This document shows positions 30,081 through 40,041 of a DNA stretch of 64,000 bases, one piece after another. Made by a program: the position numbers and the translations under genes. The number at the start of each line of letters is the position of its first letter. The first letter of the stretch is position 1. This DNA is from Eoetvoesiella caeni (GTDB taxonomy: Bacteria > Pseudomonadota > Gammaproteobacteria > Burkholderiales > Burkholderiaceae_B): positions 115,329-179,328 of the forward strand of contig NZ_QNRQ01000009.1 in NCBI RefSeq assembly GCF_003315175.1. Direction: 5' to 3'. Below the pieces are notes generated by a model. It was not told the origin of the DNA. It made no database searches and was given only the letters and a program-made list of their open reading frames with translations.

Positions 30081-31775
30081 CTACAGGCGCGGCACCGCCG
30101 CCAGCAGGCGCCTGGTTTCCGGGTGCCTGGCGTTCTTCAGAACCGACTCGGTGGCGCCGATTTCAATAATCCGGCCCTGGTGCATCACGGCTATCCGATC
30201 GGACAAATATTCCACCACGCCAAAGTTATGGGTAATGAATAAATAGCCCATATTGAACTCTTGCTGCAACACCTTCAGCAGCTCCAGAATTTGCGCCTGC
30301 ACCGAAACATCCAGCGCCGAAGTGGGCTCGTCGCACACCAGCACTTTGGGCTCGACCGACAAGGCCCGGGCAATAGCGATGCGCTGGCGCTGCCCGCCGG
30401 AAAATTCATGCGGATAACGCCGGACCGTGTTGGACGGCAGGCCTACGCGGTCCAGCAAACGCGCAATCTGGGCCTGGCGGTCGCGCCGCGACCGATCCGG
30501 CCGCAATGCCGCCACGCCCTCTTCCAGAATCTGCCCCACCAGCATGCGCGGATTGAGCGAAGCATAGGGATCCTGAAAGACTATCTGCAAAGACTGGCGC
30601 AAGCGTTTCAGGGCGGCGCTGCCCGCGTCGAATACGGAGACACCACCCAGTTCGACTCGTCCGCCGACATGTGCCTGCTTGTCCAGAAGCCGCAGCAAGG
30701 CTTTGGCCGTTGTCGTCTTGCCGCAGCCCGACTCGCCCAGCAAGGCCAGGGTTTCACCGGCGGCCAGCTCGAACGAAACGCCGTCGACAACGCGGACCGC
30801 AGCCCCCTGGCGGCGCAACAAACCCTGGCGCTGCGCATACGACACGGTCAGATCCTTCACGCTCAATACGGAAGAGATACTGGAGCCGCCGGGCCCGGCG
30901 AACTTACTGTGCGGCAACGGCTCGTCGGGCCTAAGCAGGGAATGGCCGCGTTTGGCGAATGTCGGAATAGCCGCCAGCAATTGACGGGCATAAGGATGGT
31001 CGGGGGCCTTGAAGAATGTAGGTGCGTCGACCGTCAGCAAAATTTGTCCGTCGCGCATCAACGCGACATGGTCGGCCACATGCCTGACTACGGTCAGGTC
31101 GTGCGTGATCAACAAAATGGCCAGCCCCATCTCGGCCTGGATATCGGCCAGAAGCTGCAATATCTGGGCCTGTACGGTGACATCCAGCGCCGTGGTGGGC
31201 TCGTCGGCAATCAGCAGCCGCGGCTGCGCCGCCAACGCAATGGCAATCATCACACGCTGTTTCTGCCCGCCCGAAAATTGAAAAGGATAATCGTTGAAGC
31301 GCTGCGCGGGATCGGGGATGCCTACGCGGCCCAGCCAGTCTATGGCGCGCTGCACCGCGTCGGCGCCGCGCTGGCCGGTATGGGTATGCAGCACCTCCAG
31401 TATTTGCGCGCCCACCGTCATTACAGGATTCAGGCTGGTGGACGGCTCCTGGAAGATAATGCCGATCTGCCCGCCGCGCACGGCCCGCATGCCCGACTCG
31501 GGCAATCGGTTCAAGTCGATTTCATCCAGCTCTATGGCACCGGAAGCGATCCTGCCCGCCTCCGGCAGCAGGCGCAGCAAAGCCAGGGCCGTCATGCTCT
31601 TGCCGCAGCCCGATTCGCCCACCAACGCAAAGGTCTGCCCGCGTTCTACAGCCAGGCTCAGCGCCTTGACCGCCTCGTTGACGCCGGCTTCGCCCGATAT
31701 CCGCACCGACAAGTCGCGCACCGATAAAACCGCGGCGGCGTTCGGCGCCCCCCCTGGATTCAAGCCGCCGCTCAT
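30081..31775 (-). CDS. peptide/microcin C-type ABC transporter, fused double ATPase (YejF-like)
   Basis: A 564-aa protein with two ABC ATPase domains in tandem (about 15-270 and 300-560), each with Walker A (GESGCGKS and GESGCGKT), a signature FSGGQ(K/R)QR, and Walker B (LLIADEP, VLVCDEP). The fused layout is that of YejF, the energising subunit of the YejABEF oligopeptide/microcin C importer. Its start overlaps the end of the upstream permease by 4 nt (ATGA). It is the last gene of a five-gene minus-strand operon. Confidence 0.9.
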   Translation of the reverse strand: MSGGLNPGGAPNAAAVLSVRDLSVRISGEAGVNEAVKALSLAVERGQTFALVGESGCGKSMTALALLRLLPEAGRIASGAIELDEIDLNRLPESGMRAVRGGQIGIIFQEPSTSLNPVMTVGAQILEVLHTHTGQRGADAVQRAIDWLGRVGIPDPAQRFNDYPFQFSGGQKQRVMIAIALAAQPRLLIADEPTTALDVTVQAQILQLLADIQAEMGLAILLITHDLTVVRHVADHVALMRDGQILLTVDAPTFFKAPDHPYARQLLAAIPTFAKRGHSLLRPDEPLPHSKFAGPGGSSISSVLSVKDLTVSYAQRQGLLRRQGAAVRVVDGVSFELAAGETLALLGESGCGKTTTAKALLRLLDKQAHVGGRVELGGVSVFDAGSAALKRLRQSLQIVFQDPYASLNPRMLVGQILEEGVAALRPDRSRRDRQAQIARLLDRVGLPSNTVRRYPHEFSGGQRQRIAIARALSVEPKVLVCDEPTSALDVSVQAQILELLKVLQQEFNMGYLFITHNFGVVEYLSDRIAVMHQGRIIEIGATESVLKNARHPETRRLLAAVPRL

Positions 31776-33229
31776 GTCCGTTCTCCCGCCCGCGGCCGCG
31801 GCAATTTGGCGGGCCGCGGCCTTAACGGCCGGAAGGCGCGGGCGCGAGGATCGAAAGCGTCCTGTACCGCATCAGACAAAATATTGGCCGACAATACCAG
31901 CGCCAGCAAGAACGCAAACGCGGTAAGCAAGTTCCACCAGACCATGGGGTCGCGCGACATCTCCAGGCGCGCAGCATCGATCATGGTGCCGAAAGACGGC
32001 GTGCTGGGGTCCACGCCTATACCCAGGTAGGACAGCACCGCCTCATAAAGCACCAGCCCGGAAAACTCGAGCACCATGGTGATCAGGATAATATGCATGA
32101 CATTGGGCAGGATATGGCGCAGCATGATGCGCCACGGCCCAAGGCCGAACGCCCTGGCCGCCTGTACATATTCCAGCTCGCGCAGTTTCATCGTCTCGGC
32201 TCGCAGCATGCGGCACAAACCGGCCCAGCCCGTCAGTCCCAGAATGAGGCACAGCAAAAAAAGCCGCAGGTCGGCCCGTGTCGCCACGGTAGTAAACAGG
32301 TCGGGGTTATTGTCGATATACACCTGCATCATCAGCACGCAGGCCGCAATCAGCAATACGCCGGGAATAGAAGTAAGCGTCGTATAAACGTACTGGATCA
32401 CATCGTCGACCCAGCCCCGGAAATACCCCGCTGAAATCCCAAACAGCAAAGCCGGCGGCAGCATGGCCAAGGTCGTCAGCGTACCGATGACCAGCGCCGT
32501 GCGCACGCTTTTCAGGCCCTGGCGCAGCACATCGTTGCCCGTGCGGTCGGTGCCCAGCACATGGTAGTCCAGGCTCAAGGCAATGACTGCGCCCGCAACC
32601 AGGGCCAGCATGAAAAAAGTCAGCCACATCGCCCGCCAGGGTAAATCTGTTTCACCGCGCCGCAAGGCCCGCCACGCATCGCGCACCGAACCTTCGCGCC
32701 GCGCGCCGGCCAGGACCAGCAATGCACCGGCAAGCAGGCCCGCCGCCGCGCCCCAGCCCAGGCCGGCAAGCACGCGGGCCCGCAAATCCTTGGGCCTGTC
32801 TTCCTCGTGCTTCAGTTGCGTGCCGGCATGCTTCAGGCGCGGATAGTCGCGCACAGGCTTGCCGTCGATAAGCTGGGTTTCCTTGGTAAATTGGCGTACG
32901 GCCAAGGGCGCGGAATAAGTTGCCTCGGGATGGCTCATTTGCGTCGCGGTAAGGATGTCGTCCAGGGCCGAACGCAGCACCGGCGAATACGCTGCGGCCT
33001 TGCCCTCGGCCGGCGGCAGCAAAGGACGGTAATGCACCGAATCCAGCAAGCCCGCCAGTACGAACATGCCCAGCACCATGGCCGCGCACATGGCCGAGGG
33101 GCGCCGACCCACTTGCAGCCAGGCGGCGCGCAAAGCAACGCTGCGCCTGGCCCTGAACACATAAACCAGTACTCCTGCCAACAGGCAGAAGAGGAATACA
33201 TCGGTCCAGAGGAACACGAATTTAGGCAT
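31772..33229 (-). CDS. ABC transporter permease, YejE-like, with extended N-terminus
   Basis: A 485-aa inner-membrane permease of the dipeptide/oligopeptide family. The C-terminal half has the usual layout: LGTDRTGNDVLRQGLKSVR, then several helices, and the EAA loop around YVQAARAFGLGPWRIMLRHILPN, given here in parts. The protein is about 145 residues longer than E. coli YejE (341 aa). The extra N-terminal part carries several additional hydrophobic segments (about residues 8-25, 45-65, 150-170). I set the start at the ATG 33229, which overlaps the previous stop (TGATG). Confidence 0.85.
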   Translation of the reverse strand: MPKFVFLWTDVFLFCLLAGVLVYVFRARRSVALRAAWLQVGRRPSAMCAAMVLGMFVLAGLLDSVHYRPLLPPAEGKAAAYSPVLRSALDDILTATQMSHPEATYSAPLAVRQFTKETQLIDGKPVRDYPRLKHAGTQLKHEEDRPKDLRARVLAGLGWGAAAGLLAGALLVLAGARREGSVRDAWRALRRGETDLPWRAMWLTFFMLALVAGAVIALSLDYHVLGTDRTGNDVLRQGLKSVRTALVIGTLTTLAMLPPALLFGISAGYFRGWVDDVIQYVYTTLTSIPGVLLIAACVLMMQVYIDNNPDLFTTVATRADLRLFLLCLILGLTGWAGLCRMLRAETMKLRELEYVQAARAFGLGPWRIMLRHILPNVMHIILITMVLEFSGLVLYEAVLSYLGIGVDPSTPSFGTMIDAARLEMSRDPMVWWNLLTAFAFLLALVLSANILSDAVQDAFDPRARAFRPLRPRPAKLPRPRAGERT

Positions 33230-34206
33230 CAATCGAACCTTATCCTGGGGTCGGCCAGGGTATAAGAAATGTCCGCCAGGATAAGCCCCACGATATACAA
33301 GGCCGAACCCAGGAAAACCATGGCCCTGACAATGGAAAAATCCTGCCCGTTGATAGCGTCGATGGTGTAGCTGCCCAGGCCGGGAATGCCGAAGAACGAC
33401 TCGGCAATCAGGCTGCCCATGAACAGCAGCGGAATTGCGGACACCGTGCCGGTAAGAATGGGCAACAGCGCATTGCGCAGCACGTGCCTGAACAGCACGA
33501 TACGCTCGGACAAGCCCTTGGCGCGTGCGGTGCGCACATAGTCCTTGCTGGCTTCTTCCAGAAACAGGGTCCGATAAAACCTCGACTCGCCGCCCAGCCG
33601 TGAAACTATGCCGACCAATACCGGCAAGGCCAAAAAGCGCACGCTATCCCAGCCGCCGATGTAGCCAGAATAAGGCACCCAGCGCAGGACTTTGGCAAAC
33701 AGCCACTGCCCCGCAATAATGTAAAACAAGGCTGAAATGGAAAGCAGCACAACGCATACGACCACCCCATAGAAATCCAGCGGCGTACCCTTGAAGAACA
33801 CCAGCAACAGCGCAAACACAATACAGGCGAACAAGCCCAGGGCGAATGTGGGAAGCGCCAGGGCCAGGCTGGGGCCCATGCGCTGTCGTATTTCATGCCC
33901 GATGTCGTGTCCGCCGTCGGAAAAACCGAAATCGAACTTCAGCAGCGGCAAGGAACGTTCGTAGAAAATAGTATCGGTCAGCGCCTGCGCCCCTTGGGCC
34001 TGCGCATTGAAAAACAGCGGTTTGTCGTAGCCGCGTTCCGTCTTCCATTTTTCAATGGCATCCTGACTGACCCGCTGCCCGCCTATGGACAGGCGGGCCA
34101 TGTCGTCCGGCGTATTGACGGCAAAGAACAATACGAAAGTCAGCAGATTCACACCGACCAGAATCAGTACGCCATACAGCAGGCGGCGAACAATATAGGC
34201 GGTCAT
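33229..34206 (-). CDS. ABC transporter permease, YejB-like
   Basis: A 325-aa permease with the N-terminal YIVRRLLYGVLILVGVNLL helix typical of DppB/YejB proteins, six predicted helices, and the EAA motif (KDYVRTARAKGLSERIVLFRH, partly quoted). It ends LADISYTLADPRIRFD, the usual YejB/DppB tail. The ATG at 34206 overlaps the stop of the binding-protein gene (ATGA); the longer in-frame upstream stretch lies inside that gene and is rejected. It pairs with the YejE-like permease. Confidence 0.9.
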   Translation of the reverse strand: MTAYIVRRLLYGVLILVGVNLLTFVLFFAVNTPDDMARLSIGGQRVSQDAIEKWKTERGYDKPLFFNAQAQGAQALTDTIFYERSLPLLKFDFGFSDGGHDIGHEIRQRMGPSLALALPTFALGLFACIVFALLLVFFKGTPLDFYGVVVCVVLLSISALFYIIAGQWLFAKVLRWVPYSGYIGGWDSVRFLALPVLVGIVSRLGGESRFYRTLFLEEASKDYVRTARAKGLSERIVLFRHVLRNALLPILTGTVSAIPLLFMGSLIAESFFGIPGLGSYTIDAINGQDFSIVRAMVFLGSALYIVGLILADISYTLADPRIRFD

Positions 34207-36422
34207 TCTTGACCTCCCGGTGTCGGCGCTTCGTCCAGCGCGGTCTGGCGCTCGCGGCGCCGCAGCACTCGGTAAGCGGGGTAGACGGCCGCCAGCGCCA
34301 AGGCGGCCAACAACCACAGCGGCCACCAGACGGGGCGGTTCCAGGCCTGGATGCTAGTCTTGCGCAGGGCCGGATCGATCCGGTAGTACTGCAGCGCATT
34401 GCGTACCATTTGCGTGGGCTTGGCATTGCGCACCCATGCCTGGTAGGCGCCGCCGGACTTGGGAAAATAGCCGAACATCCACGGCATGTCGGCCTGAACG
34501 ATCGCCGTCATCTTATGGATAATGGCGTCCTTTTCAGGTCCATCATCCAGAAAGCGCATTTGCTCGAACAAGCGATCGAACTCGGGGTTCTGGTAATTTG
34601 ACGCGTTCTCGCCGCCCTTGGCCGCCTTGGCATTGGGCCCATACAGCAAAAACAAAAAGTTCTCGGCATCGGGATAATCGGCGACCCAACCCCACATGAA
34701 CATTTGCGTACTGCCCCGGCTCATTTTTTCCTGGAAACGGTTGTAGTCGGTCGCGCGTATTTCCAGTTCGACATTCAGGGCGCGCAGTTGCCGGCGCATC
34801 CAATCCAGCGTGGCGCTTGAACCCAGGCCGCCGGCCGAATCGAAATGCAGGATCAACGGCTGGCCGGTTGCAGCATCGCGCCCGTCGGGGTAGCCCGCCT
34901 CGGCCAACAGACGCCTGGCCTCGTCCAAGGGGCGGCGCACGGCCCTGCCCTGCTCGGAAACATAGACGCTTTTGTTCATGCCTGCGGGCAAATCCTGGTA
35001 GCCCGGCACCCCTGGAGGAATCGGCCCTTGCGCTACCTGCGCCTGGTCGTTCAAAAATATGGAAACGTATTGTTCCCAATTGAACGCGATGCTGATGGCC
35101 TGCCGCAGTTTGCGGTTTTTCTCTTGCTGTTCGGGACTGTCGCCCTTGCCGACGACAGGATCGAGCCAATTGAATCCAAAGTAGTAGATCTGCGCCTCGG
35201 TCGATGTAAGCAGTTGCAGTCCATGGTCTTTGTACAAGGCCGCCTTCTCGGCCGAATCGCCGGCAGCCACGCGCATGGCCACGCCATAGCCGCCGCCATC
35301 CGCCTCGGGGATATCGTAATAGCCCTGCAAGAATTTTCCCATCAGAGGCACACTTTCTTTTTCAAGCGACATCACTATGCGGTCGATGAAGGGCGTGGGC
35401 TTGCCGCAGTCTTTCAGCAAACCGGCCGCCGCGTCGCCCGGTTCTCCCGTGCATGGATACGGGTCGCCGCGAAAATTCGGATTCCTGGCCAGGACATGGC
35501 GCCGATTCGTGATGGACTCCACCAACATATAAGGCCCGGTTCCAACCGGCCAGGTATTGAACGACAGATTGTGTTCCGCCATGCCGGGCTGGGAGTAAAA
35601 GCGGTCGGCTTCCCAGGGTATCGGGGCGGTAAACGTCATGGCCAGCCAATATTTGAATTGCGGATACTTGCCCAGCACTTTTATCCGCAAGGTATGCGCA
35701 TCAAGCGCCTGCACGCCGTCGAAACCGTAGTCGCGCAAGTCCAGCCATGAGTCTTTACCGTTCAGGCCAGCGTTGATCTCTTTCAAGCGCAAGCCGTAAT
35801 CGCGCATGCCGGCAATATGGCTGGCCAGGACGGAAAATGCCGGCGACACCACGCGCGGGCTGGCCAACCGTCGAAAAGCATATACATAGTCCTGCGCAGT
35901 CAGTTCGCGCGTGCCAGTCTGCGGGAAATCGGGAATGGAAAATTTTCCCTCGAGCGCACCGGCCTGCAGCGGCCAGTACAAATAGGCGCCCTTGGCATCG
36001 CGGGCGAACGCCGGATGCGGCTGAAACATCACGCCCCGCTTGATGGGAATATCGTACAAGCTGTAGGCCACCGATTCGCCCGGAACGTCGTCCGGCAAGC
36101 GTTTGCCCTGTTTGTCGAAGTACGCCGGCAAAACTACCGATGCCGCCGCTTTGGGAATCAGCTTATAAGGGCGTTCCAGATATTCGTATTGGTACAAGGG
36201 GTCGTAAATCGAATAGGTAAAGGGCGTTTCGTCGGCCGAGTAGGAGCTGGCCGGATCCAGGTACTTGGGCGAGCGCTGCGCAAATGCCGTATACAGTACG
36301 TTGCGGCCAGCGGCATCAACCTGGTAGGGACTATTGACGGCCTCTTGCGAACATGCGCCCAGAATAGCGGCCAGCCCCAGGCCTGCCAGCAGCCGCGCCA
36401 GACGCACTGCCTGGATCAGCAT
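34203..36422 (-). CDS. peptide-type ABC substrate-binding lipoprotein with C-terminal membrane helix (YejA-like)
   Basis: A 739-aa SBP_bac_5-type extracytoplasmic binding protein. A signal peptide ends in a lipobox (ILGAC, Cys24), so the mature protein is lipid-anchored. It has SBP_bac_5 features such as GVMFQPHPAF, LTAQDYVYAFRR and the late GWVADYPDAENFLFLLYG. Unusually, it ends with a hydrophobic segment (WWPLWLLAALALAAVYPAY) followed by a basic tail, a second possible membrane anchor. Its ATG at 36422 overlaps the nuclease gene by 7 nt. The substrate is probably a peptide or modified peptide. Confidence 0.87.
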   Translation of the reverse strand: MLIQAVRLARLLAGLGLAAILGACSQEAVNSPYQVDAAGRNVLYTAFAQRSPKYLDPASSYSADETPFTYSIYDPLYQYEYLERPYKLIPKAAASVVLPAYFDKQGKRLPDDVPGESVAYSLYDIPIKRGVMFQPHPAFARDAKGAYLYWPLQAGALEGKFSIPDFPQTGTRELTAQDYVYAFRRLASPRVVSPAFSVLASHIAGMRDYGLRLKEINAGLNGKDSWLDLRDYGFDGVQALDAHTLRIKVLGKYPQFKYWLAMTFTAPIPWEADRFYSQPGMAEHNLSFNTWPVGTGPYMLVESITNRRHVLARNPNFRGDPYPCTGEPGDAAAGLLKDCGKPTPFIDRIVMSLEKESVPLMGKFLQGYYDIPEADGGGYGVAMRVAAGDSAEKAALYKDHGLQLLTSTEAQIYYFGFNWLDPVVGKGDSPEQQEKNRKLRQAISIAFNWEQYVSIFLNDQAQVAQGPIPPGVPGYQDLPAGMNKSVYVSEQGRAVRRPLDEARRLLAEAGYPDGRDAATGQPLILHFDSAGGLGSSATLDWMRRQLRALNVELEIRATDYNRFQEKMSRGSTQMFMWGWVADYPDAENFLFLLYGPNAKAAKGGENASNYQNPEFDRLFEQMRFLDDGPEKDAIIHKMTAIVQADMPWMFGYFPKSGGAYQAWVRNAKPTQMVRNALQYYRIDPALRKTSIQAWNRPVWWPLWLLAALALAAVYPAYRVLRRRERQTALDEAPTPGGQE

Positions 36423-37045
36423 TTGCCCTTTTGCCAACAATCGTAGCGCCATGCCCAGGGCTTAATAGGGTCGGCATCGCGCCACAAGCCCAGCCTGGCT
36501 TGCCTGGCCTTTTGCTCCAGCCCCGGCAGCCTCGGGTCGCGCATGAACTTGCCGCGCCCTTCCATATTGGCCCATGCCATGCCCGCGGCCACCTGGCGTT
36601 GGTTGGCAGTTGTGCCATCGGCCAGCGGCACGTCGCAGACGTTGCGGCCGTAGCGGTCTTTTTCATAGCAATCGAGGGCCAGCGTTTTACCCGCCACCAG
36701 TTCCGCCAATGCGTCCTTCGAAACCTGCGCCATGGGTTGCCCGGGGCGTTCCCGGTTTTTTGTGGTTTCGGGCGCGTCGATGCTGGCCATGCGGATCTTT
36801 TCCTGGCGGCCGCCCACCATCAGGGTAAAGGTATCGCCATCGGCTACGTGCACGACCCTGCCTTGCAATTGATAGTGGCCTTCGGCATGCTGGCCCGCTG
36901 ATTCCGGGGCCTGACCCTCGTAGGCAGAGGCAACGCCCAGACCCGCAAGCACCAATGCGGCCAGGCCGATTTGCACCGGCCCGCGAAACTTCTTGGGCAA
37001 GCGGGCAAACAAGCGGGACACTAAAATTTGCAGCAATTGCTTCAT
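36416..37045 (-). CDS. exported or membrane-tethered staphylococcal-nuclease-like protein
   Basis: A 209-aa protein with a basic N-terminus and a hydrophobic segment (about 24-42) that could be a signal or anchor, then an SNase (thermonuclease-like) domain (about 60-190). Catalytic residues of the family are visible: Asp69 and Asp71 in ADGDT, Arg85 and Asp90-Ala-Pro-Glu93 in IRMASIDAPE, and Arg131/Arg134 in DRYGR. It is the first gene of the operon with the Yej-like importer and overlaps the binding-protein gene. The coupling of a nuclease to a peptide importer is unexplained. Confidence 0.87.
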   Translation of the reverse strand: MKQLLQILVSRLFARLPKKFRGPVQIGLAALVLAGLGVASAYEGQAPESAGQHAEGHYQLQGRVVHVADGDTFTLMVGGRQEKIRMASIDAPETTKNRERPGQPMAQVSKDALAELVAGKTLALDCYEKDRYGRNVCDVPLADGTTANQRQVAAGMAWANMEGRGKFMRDPRLPGLEQKARQARLGLWRDADPIKPWAWRYDCWQKGKC

Positions 37046-37129
37046 TGATTCCTCGGCCGAACCCCAGACTGACGGTTGTTGGGCAACACAATAAACATTT
37101 ACCGGATTATACGTACCATTCCATCCGGC

Positions 37130-38770
37130 TCATTCATGCCAGGCACGCTGGAAGATCGCCGCGGTTGCGGTTTTCCCTGAAACAACGCCATAGACGCGGC
37201 CTCCGCGTCCCGAGAACCGGCTCTGGATGAAGGCATCAGCCACCGCTGGCGGCGAATGGCGGCGCATCAAGCCAGCCTGCACCAACAACACCAATTGCTG
37301 GGCCACGTAGCGCGCCCTCAATTCGATTTCTTCCGGTTCTTGCCCGAGCAATTCCACCAGCCGCTGCACGGCGGGTTCGAGCAGGCGCTCGCCGGCGCAG
37401 TCTCGCACCAGAGAATCGAGCAGAGCGCCGGCCGCCTCGGGTTCGCGGCGCAAAGCGCGCAAAACGTCCAGGCACATGACATTACCCGAGCCTTCCCAGA
37501 TAGAGTTGACTGGCGCCTCGCGATATAACCGCGGCATGGGACAGTTTTCGATGTAGCCGTTGCCTCCCCATACCTCCATGCATTCGGCCGCGGCTTCGAT
37601 GGTGCGCTTGCATACCCAGAACTTGGACGCCGGCGTCAGGATCCGGCGAAACGCTTGTTCCAGCGGGGTATCCGCTGCATCGAAAGCTCGCGCCAGGCGC
37701 AGGGCAAGCACGGTTGCCGCTTCGCTTTCAAGCGACAGGTCGGCCAGGACGGCGCGCATAAGTGGCTGTTCGATCAGGCGCCGGCCAAAAGCGCTGCGAT
37801 GCTGGGCATGGTGCAGGGCCTGGACTACCGCTTGGCGCAACAACGCCGTACTGCCCAGCACGCAATCAAGCCGGGTGTATCCGGCCATTTCGACCAGGGT
37901 CGCAATGCCCCGGCCCGCTTCGCCGATCAATACACCGTAGGCGTCCTGGAACTCGACCTCGACGCTTGAGTTGGAGCGATTGCCCATCTTGTCCTTGGCG
38001 CGCTGGATGCATACGGCGTTCTTGCGGCCTTCGGGATGCCAGCGGGGAACATAAAAGCAAGAGAACTGTTCTTCATGCCCCGCCAGCACCAGATGCGCAT
38101 CGGACATCGGCGAAGAAAGAAACCATTTATGCCCGGTGATGCGATAGGCTCCGCCACGGCCGCCGGCGCCGATGGGCAACGCGCGCGTCGTGTTGCTGCG
38201 CAAATCGGAACCCCCTTGTTTCTCGGTCATGCCCATGCCGACCATCATGCCGCGCTTGGCGCCCAGCGGCCCGTCGGTTGGGTCGTACTGCAATGAGTAC
38301 AGCAAGGGACGAACTTCTTCGAACCAGGGCTCTTGCTGCAACAAAGGCAGGGCCGCCGAAGTCATGGTAATAGGGCATAACGAGCCGGCTTCGACCTGGC
38401 CGTGCAGCAGATAAACGGCGGCACGCGCCACTTGCGCGCCAGGGCCCGGCGCGCTCCAGGCGGACGAATGCATGCCTTGCTCAAAGCCCATGCGCAAAAA
38501 TTGATGCCAGCCGGGATGGAATGATATCCGGTCTACCCGTCTTCCCCAGCGGTCGAACGGTTCGGCTTCGGGAGCGTGGCGATTGACCTCGTGCGCCAAG
38601 GCAAGAATTTCCTTGCTGCCCAGCACCGCGCCATAGCTGGCCAGCGCAGCCTCGTGCCAGGACGCTCCTTCGCGTTTCACTGCCTCTTGCAGTATCCGGT
38701 CGCTTGAATACAGGTTGTAGTCGACCAGTTCCGGTACCTGATTGCTTACTTCGTGTGTAGCCCATTCCAT
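37130..38770 (-). CDS. aidB: AidB-type acyl-CoA dehydrogenase (alkylation-response protein)
   Basis: A 546-aa flavoprotein of the acyl-CoA dehydrogenase superfamily whose segments match E. coli AidB as I recall it: VEAGSLCPITMT, MGMTEKQGGSD, GHKWF, KDKMGNRSN, and the C-terminal YREAPVNSIWEGSGNVMCLDVLR. AidB binds DNA and FAD and is induced by alkylation in E. coli; its enzymatic substrate is unclear. No ada gene is visible nearby, so its regulation here may differ. Confidence 0.9.
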   Translation of the reverse strand: MEWATHEVSNQVPELVDYNLYSSDRILQEAVKREGASWHEAALASYGAVLGSKEILALAHEVNRHAPEAEPFDRWGRRVDRISFHPGWHQFLRMGFEQGMHSSAWSAPGPGAQVARAAVYLLHGQVEAGSLCPITMTSAALPLLQQEPWFEEVRPLLYSLQYDPTDGPLGAKRGMMVGMGMTEKQGGSDLRSNTTRALPIGAGGRGGAYRITGHKWFLSSPMSDAHLVLAGHEEQFSCFYVPRWHPEGRKNAVCIQRAKDKMGNRSNSSVEVEFQDAYGVLIGEAGRGIATLVEMAGYTRLDCVLGSTALLRQAVVQALHHAQHRSAFGRRLIEQPLMRAVLADLSLESEAATVLALRLARAFDAADTPLEQAFRRILTPASKFWVCKRTIEAAAECMEVWGGNGYIENCPMPRLYREAPVNSIWEGSGNVMCLDVLRALRREPEAAGALLDSLVRDCAGERLLEPAVQRLVELLGQEPEEIELRARYVAQQLVLLVQAGLMRRHSPPAVADAFIQSRFSGRGGRVYGVVSGKTATAAIFQRAWHE

Positions 38771-38847
38771 GATGCCACCTCCTCTGGCCGCTTCAGCCTT
38801 GGCGCGGCTGCCGGCCTTGTAAACGCTACGTCCTTACAAGACGCAAA

Positions 38848-39882
38848 TCACAGCCACTTCGCCTTCTTGAAACGCCAGTACAAAATACCGCAAGCGGCAA
38901 AGGTTGCCGCCAAGACCATAGGATAGCCATATGTCCAGTCCAGCTCGGGCATGTACTTGAAATTCATGCCGTAGATGCCGGCAACCGCCGTAGGCACGGC
39001 CAGGATAGCCGCCCAGGACGCCAGCTTCTTGGTGATGTCGGTCTGCTGCGCCTGGCCTATCATCAGCCCGGCCTCGAACGCGAACGCCAGTGCTTCGCGC
39101 AGGCTGTTCACCAGCTCGGTGACACGCATTACGCGATCGCCGACCTCGCCGAAATACGGACGCGCATCGGCGTCGACATGCTTCATTTCGACGCGAGCCA
39201 GCCGCCTGCAAATTTCGGCCATGGGCGCGATGGCATTGAAGATGCGCAACAGATCCCGCCGCTGCCGATAAAGCTTGCGCACATCGTGAGGATGAAATCC
39301 CCGCAATAAAAACTGATGCTCCACGCCTTCAACGCCGGTTTCCATGCGGCCCGTGGCTTCCAGATAGTGGTCCACCAGCAAGTCCAGCAAAGCCGACGCC
39401 ACGTAGTCGCTGCCGCGCGCGAGAAAATCGGGAACGCCTTCCAGGTGATGGCGCAATTGCGCATGGCCGATAGTTGCGCCGCGCCGGACGGTGACCAGGA
39501 AATTGGTTCCGAGCAGCAACTGGGTTTCACCGAAAGCGGGCCGCAAATGCGCGACCTCGACGGTAATCGCCACGATTTGAGTCAACGCATCGTACTCGAT
39601 GATTTTTGGGCGGCGATGCGGTTCGATGATCTCGTCGACCGCGCGGCGCGACCAACCCAATTGCTGGCCGATATTGCGGATGACGTCAGGCTGGGGTTCT
39701 TTAAGGCCTATCCACAACAAGCCGTCGCAACCGTCTTTGTAGCGGCCGATTTCTTCCAGCGGCACATCCTGTGCAGCCTGCCCGCGGCGATACAATACCG
39801 ATGCGACGACGGGCGAAGCAAGTTCGGGCGGCGAGTCTGCGGGTATAGCTTCTTTCGAATCCGATGCTGCTGCTTGCGCCAT
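38848..39882 (-). CDS. corA: magnesium/cobalt transporter CorA family
   Basis: A 344-aa inner-membrane divalent cation channel. It has a long acidic/helical cytoplasmic domain (about 1-280) and two C-terminal helices. The first ends in the signature YGMNF (about residue 311), which forms the GMN selectivity filter; the second is followed by a short basic tail KKAKWL. It is divergent from the DUF423 gene, with a 159-nt gap that holds both promoters. Confidence 0.93.
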   Translation of the reverse strand: MAQAAASDSKEAIPADSPPELASPVVASVLYRRGQAAQDVPLEEIGRYKDGCDGLLWIGLKEPQPDVIRNIGQQLGWSRRAVDEIIEPHRRPKIIEYDALTQIVAITVEVAHLRPAFGETQLLLGTNFLVTVRRGATIGHAQLRHHLEGVPDFLARGSDYVASALLDLLVDHYLEATGRMETGVEGVEHQFLLRGFHPHDVRKLYRQRRDLLRIFNAIAPMAEICRRLARVEMKHVDADARPYFGEVGDRVMRVTELVNSLREALAFAFEAGLMIGQAQQTDITKKLASWAAILAVPTAVAGIYGMNFKYMPELDWTYGYPMVLAATFAACGILYWRFKKAKWL

Positions 39883-40041
39883 AGCCCGTTATCCTCCGTG
39901 TTAAAAACGAGTATTGCAATCATAGGCGGAACGAATGGCGCGTATCCGCCGTTTGTTTATTTTGCTGCACTCGCTTCATGATATTGCACCGCGGCGCAAT
40001 GCGATAGCCCGGACAGCCACACTCTTTAAAGGAAACCCAGC

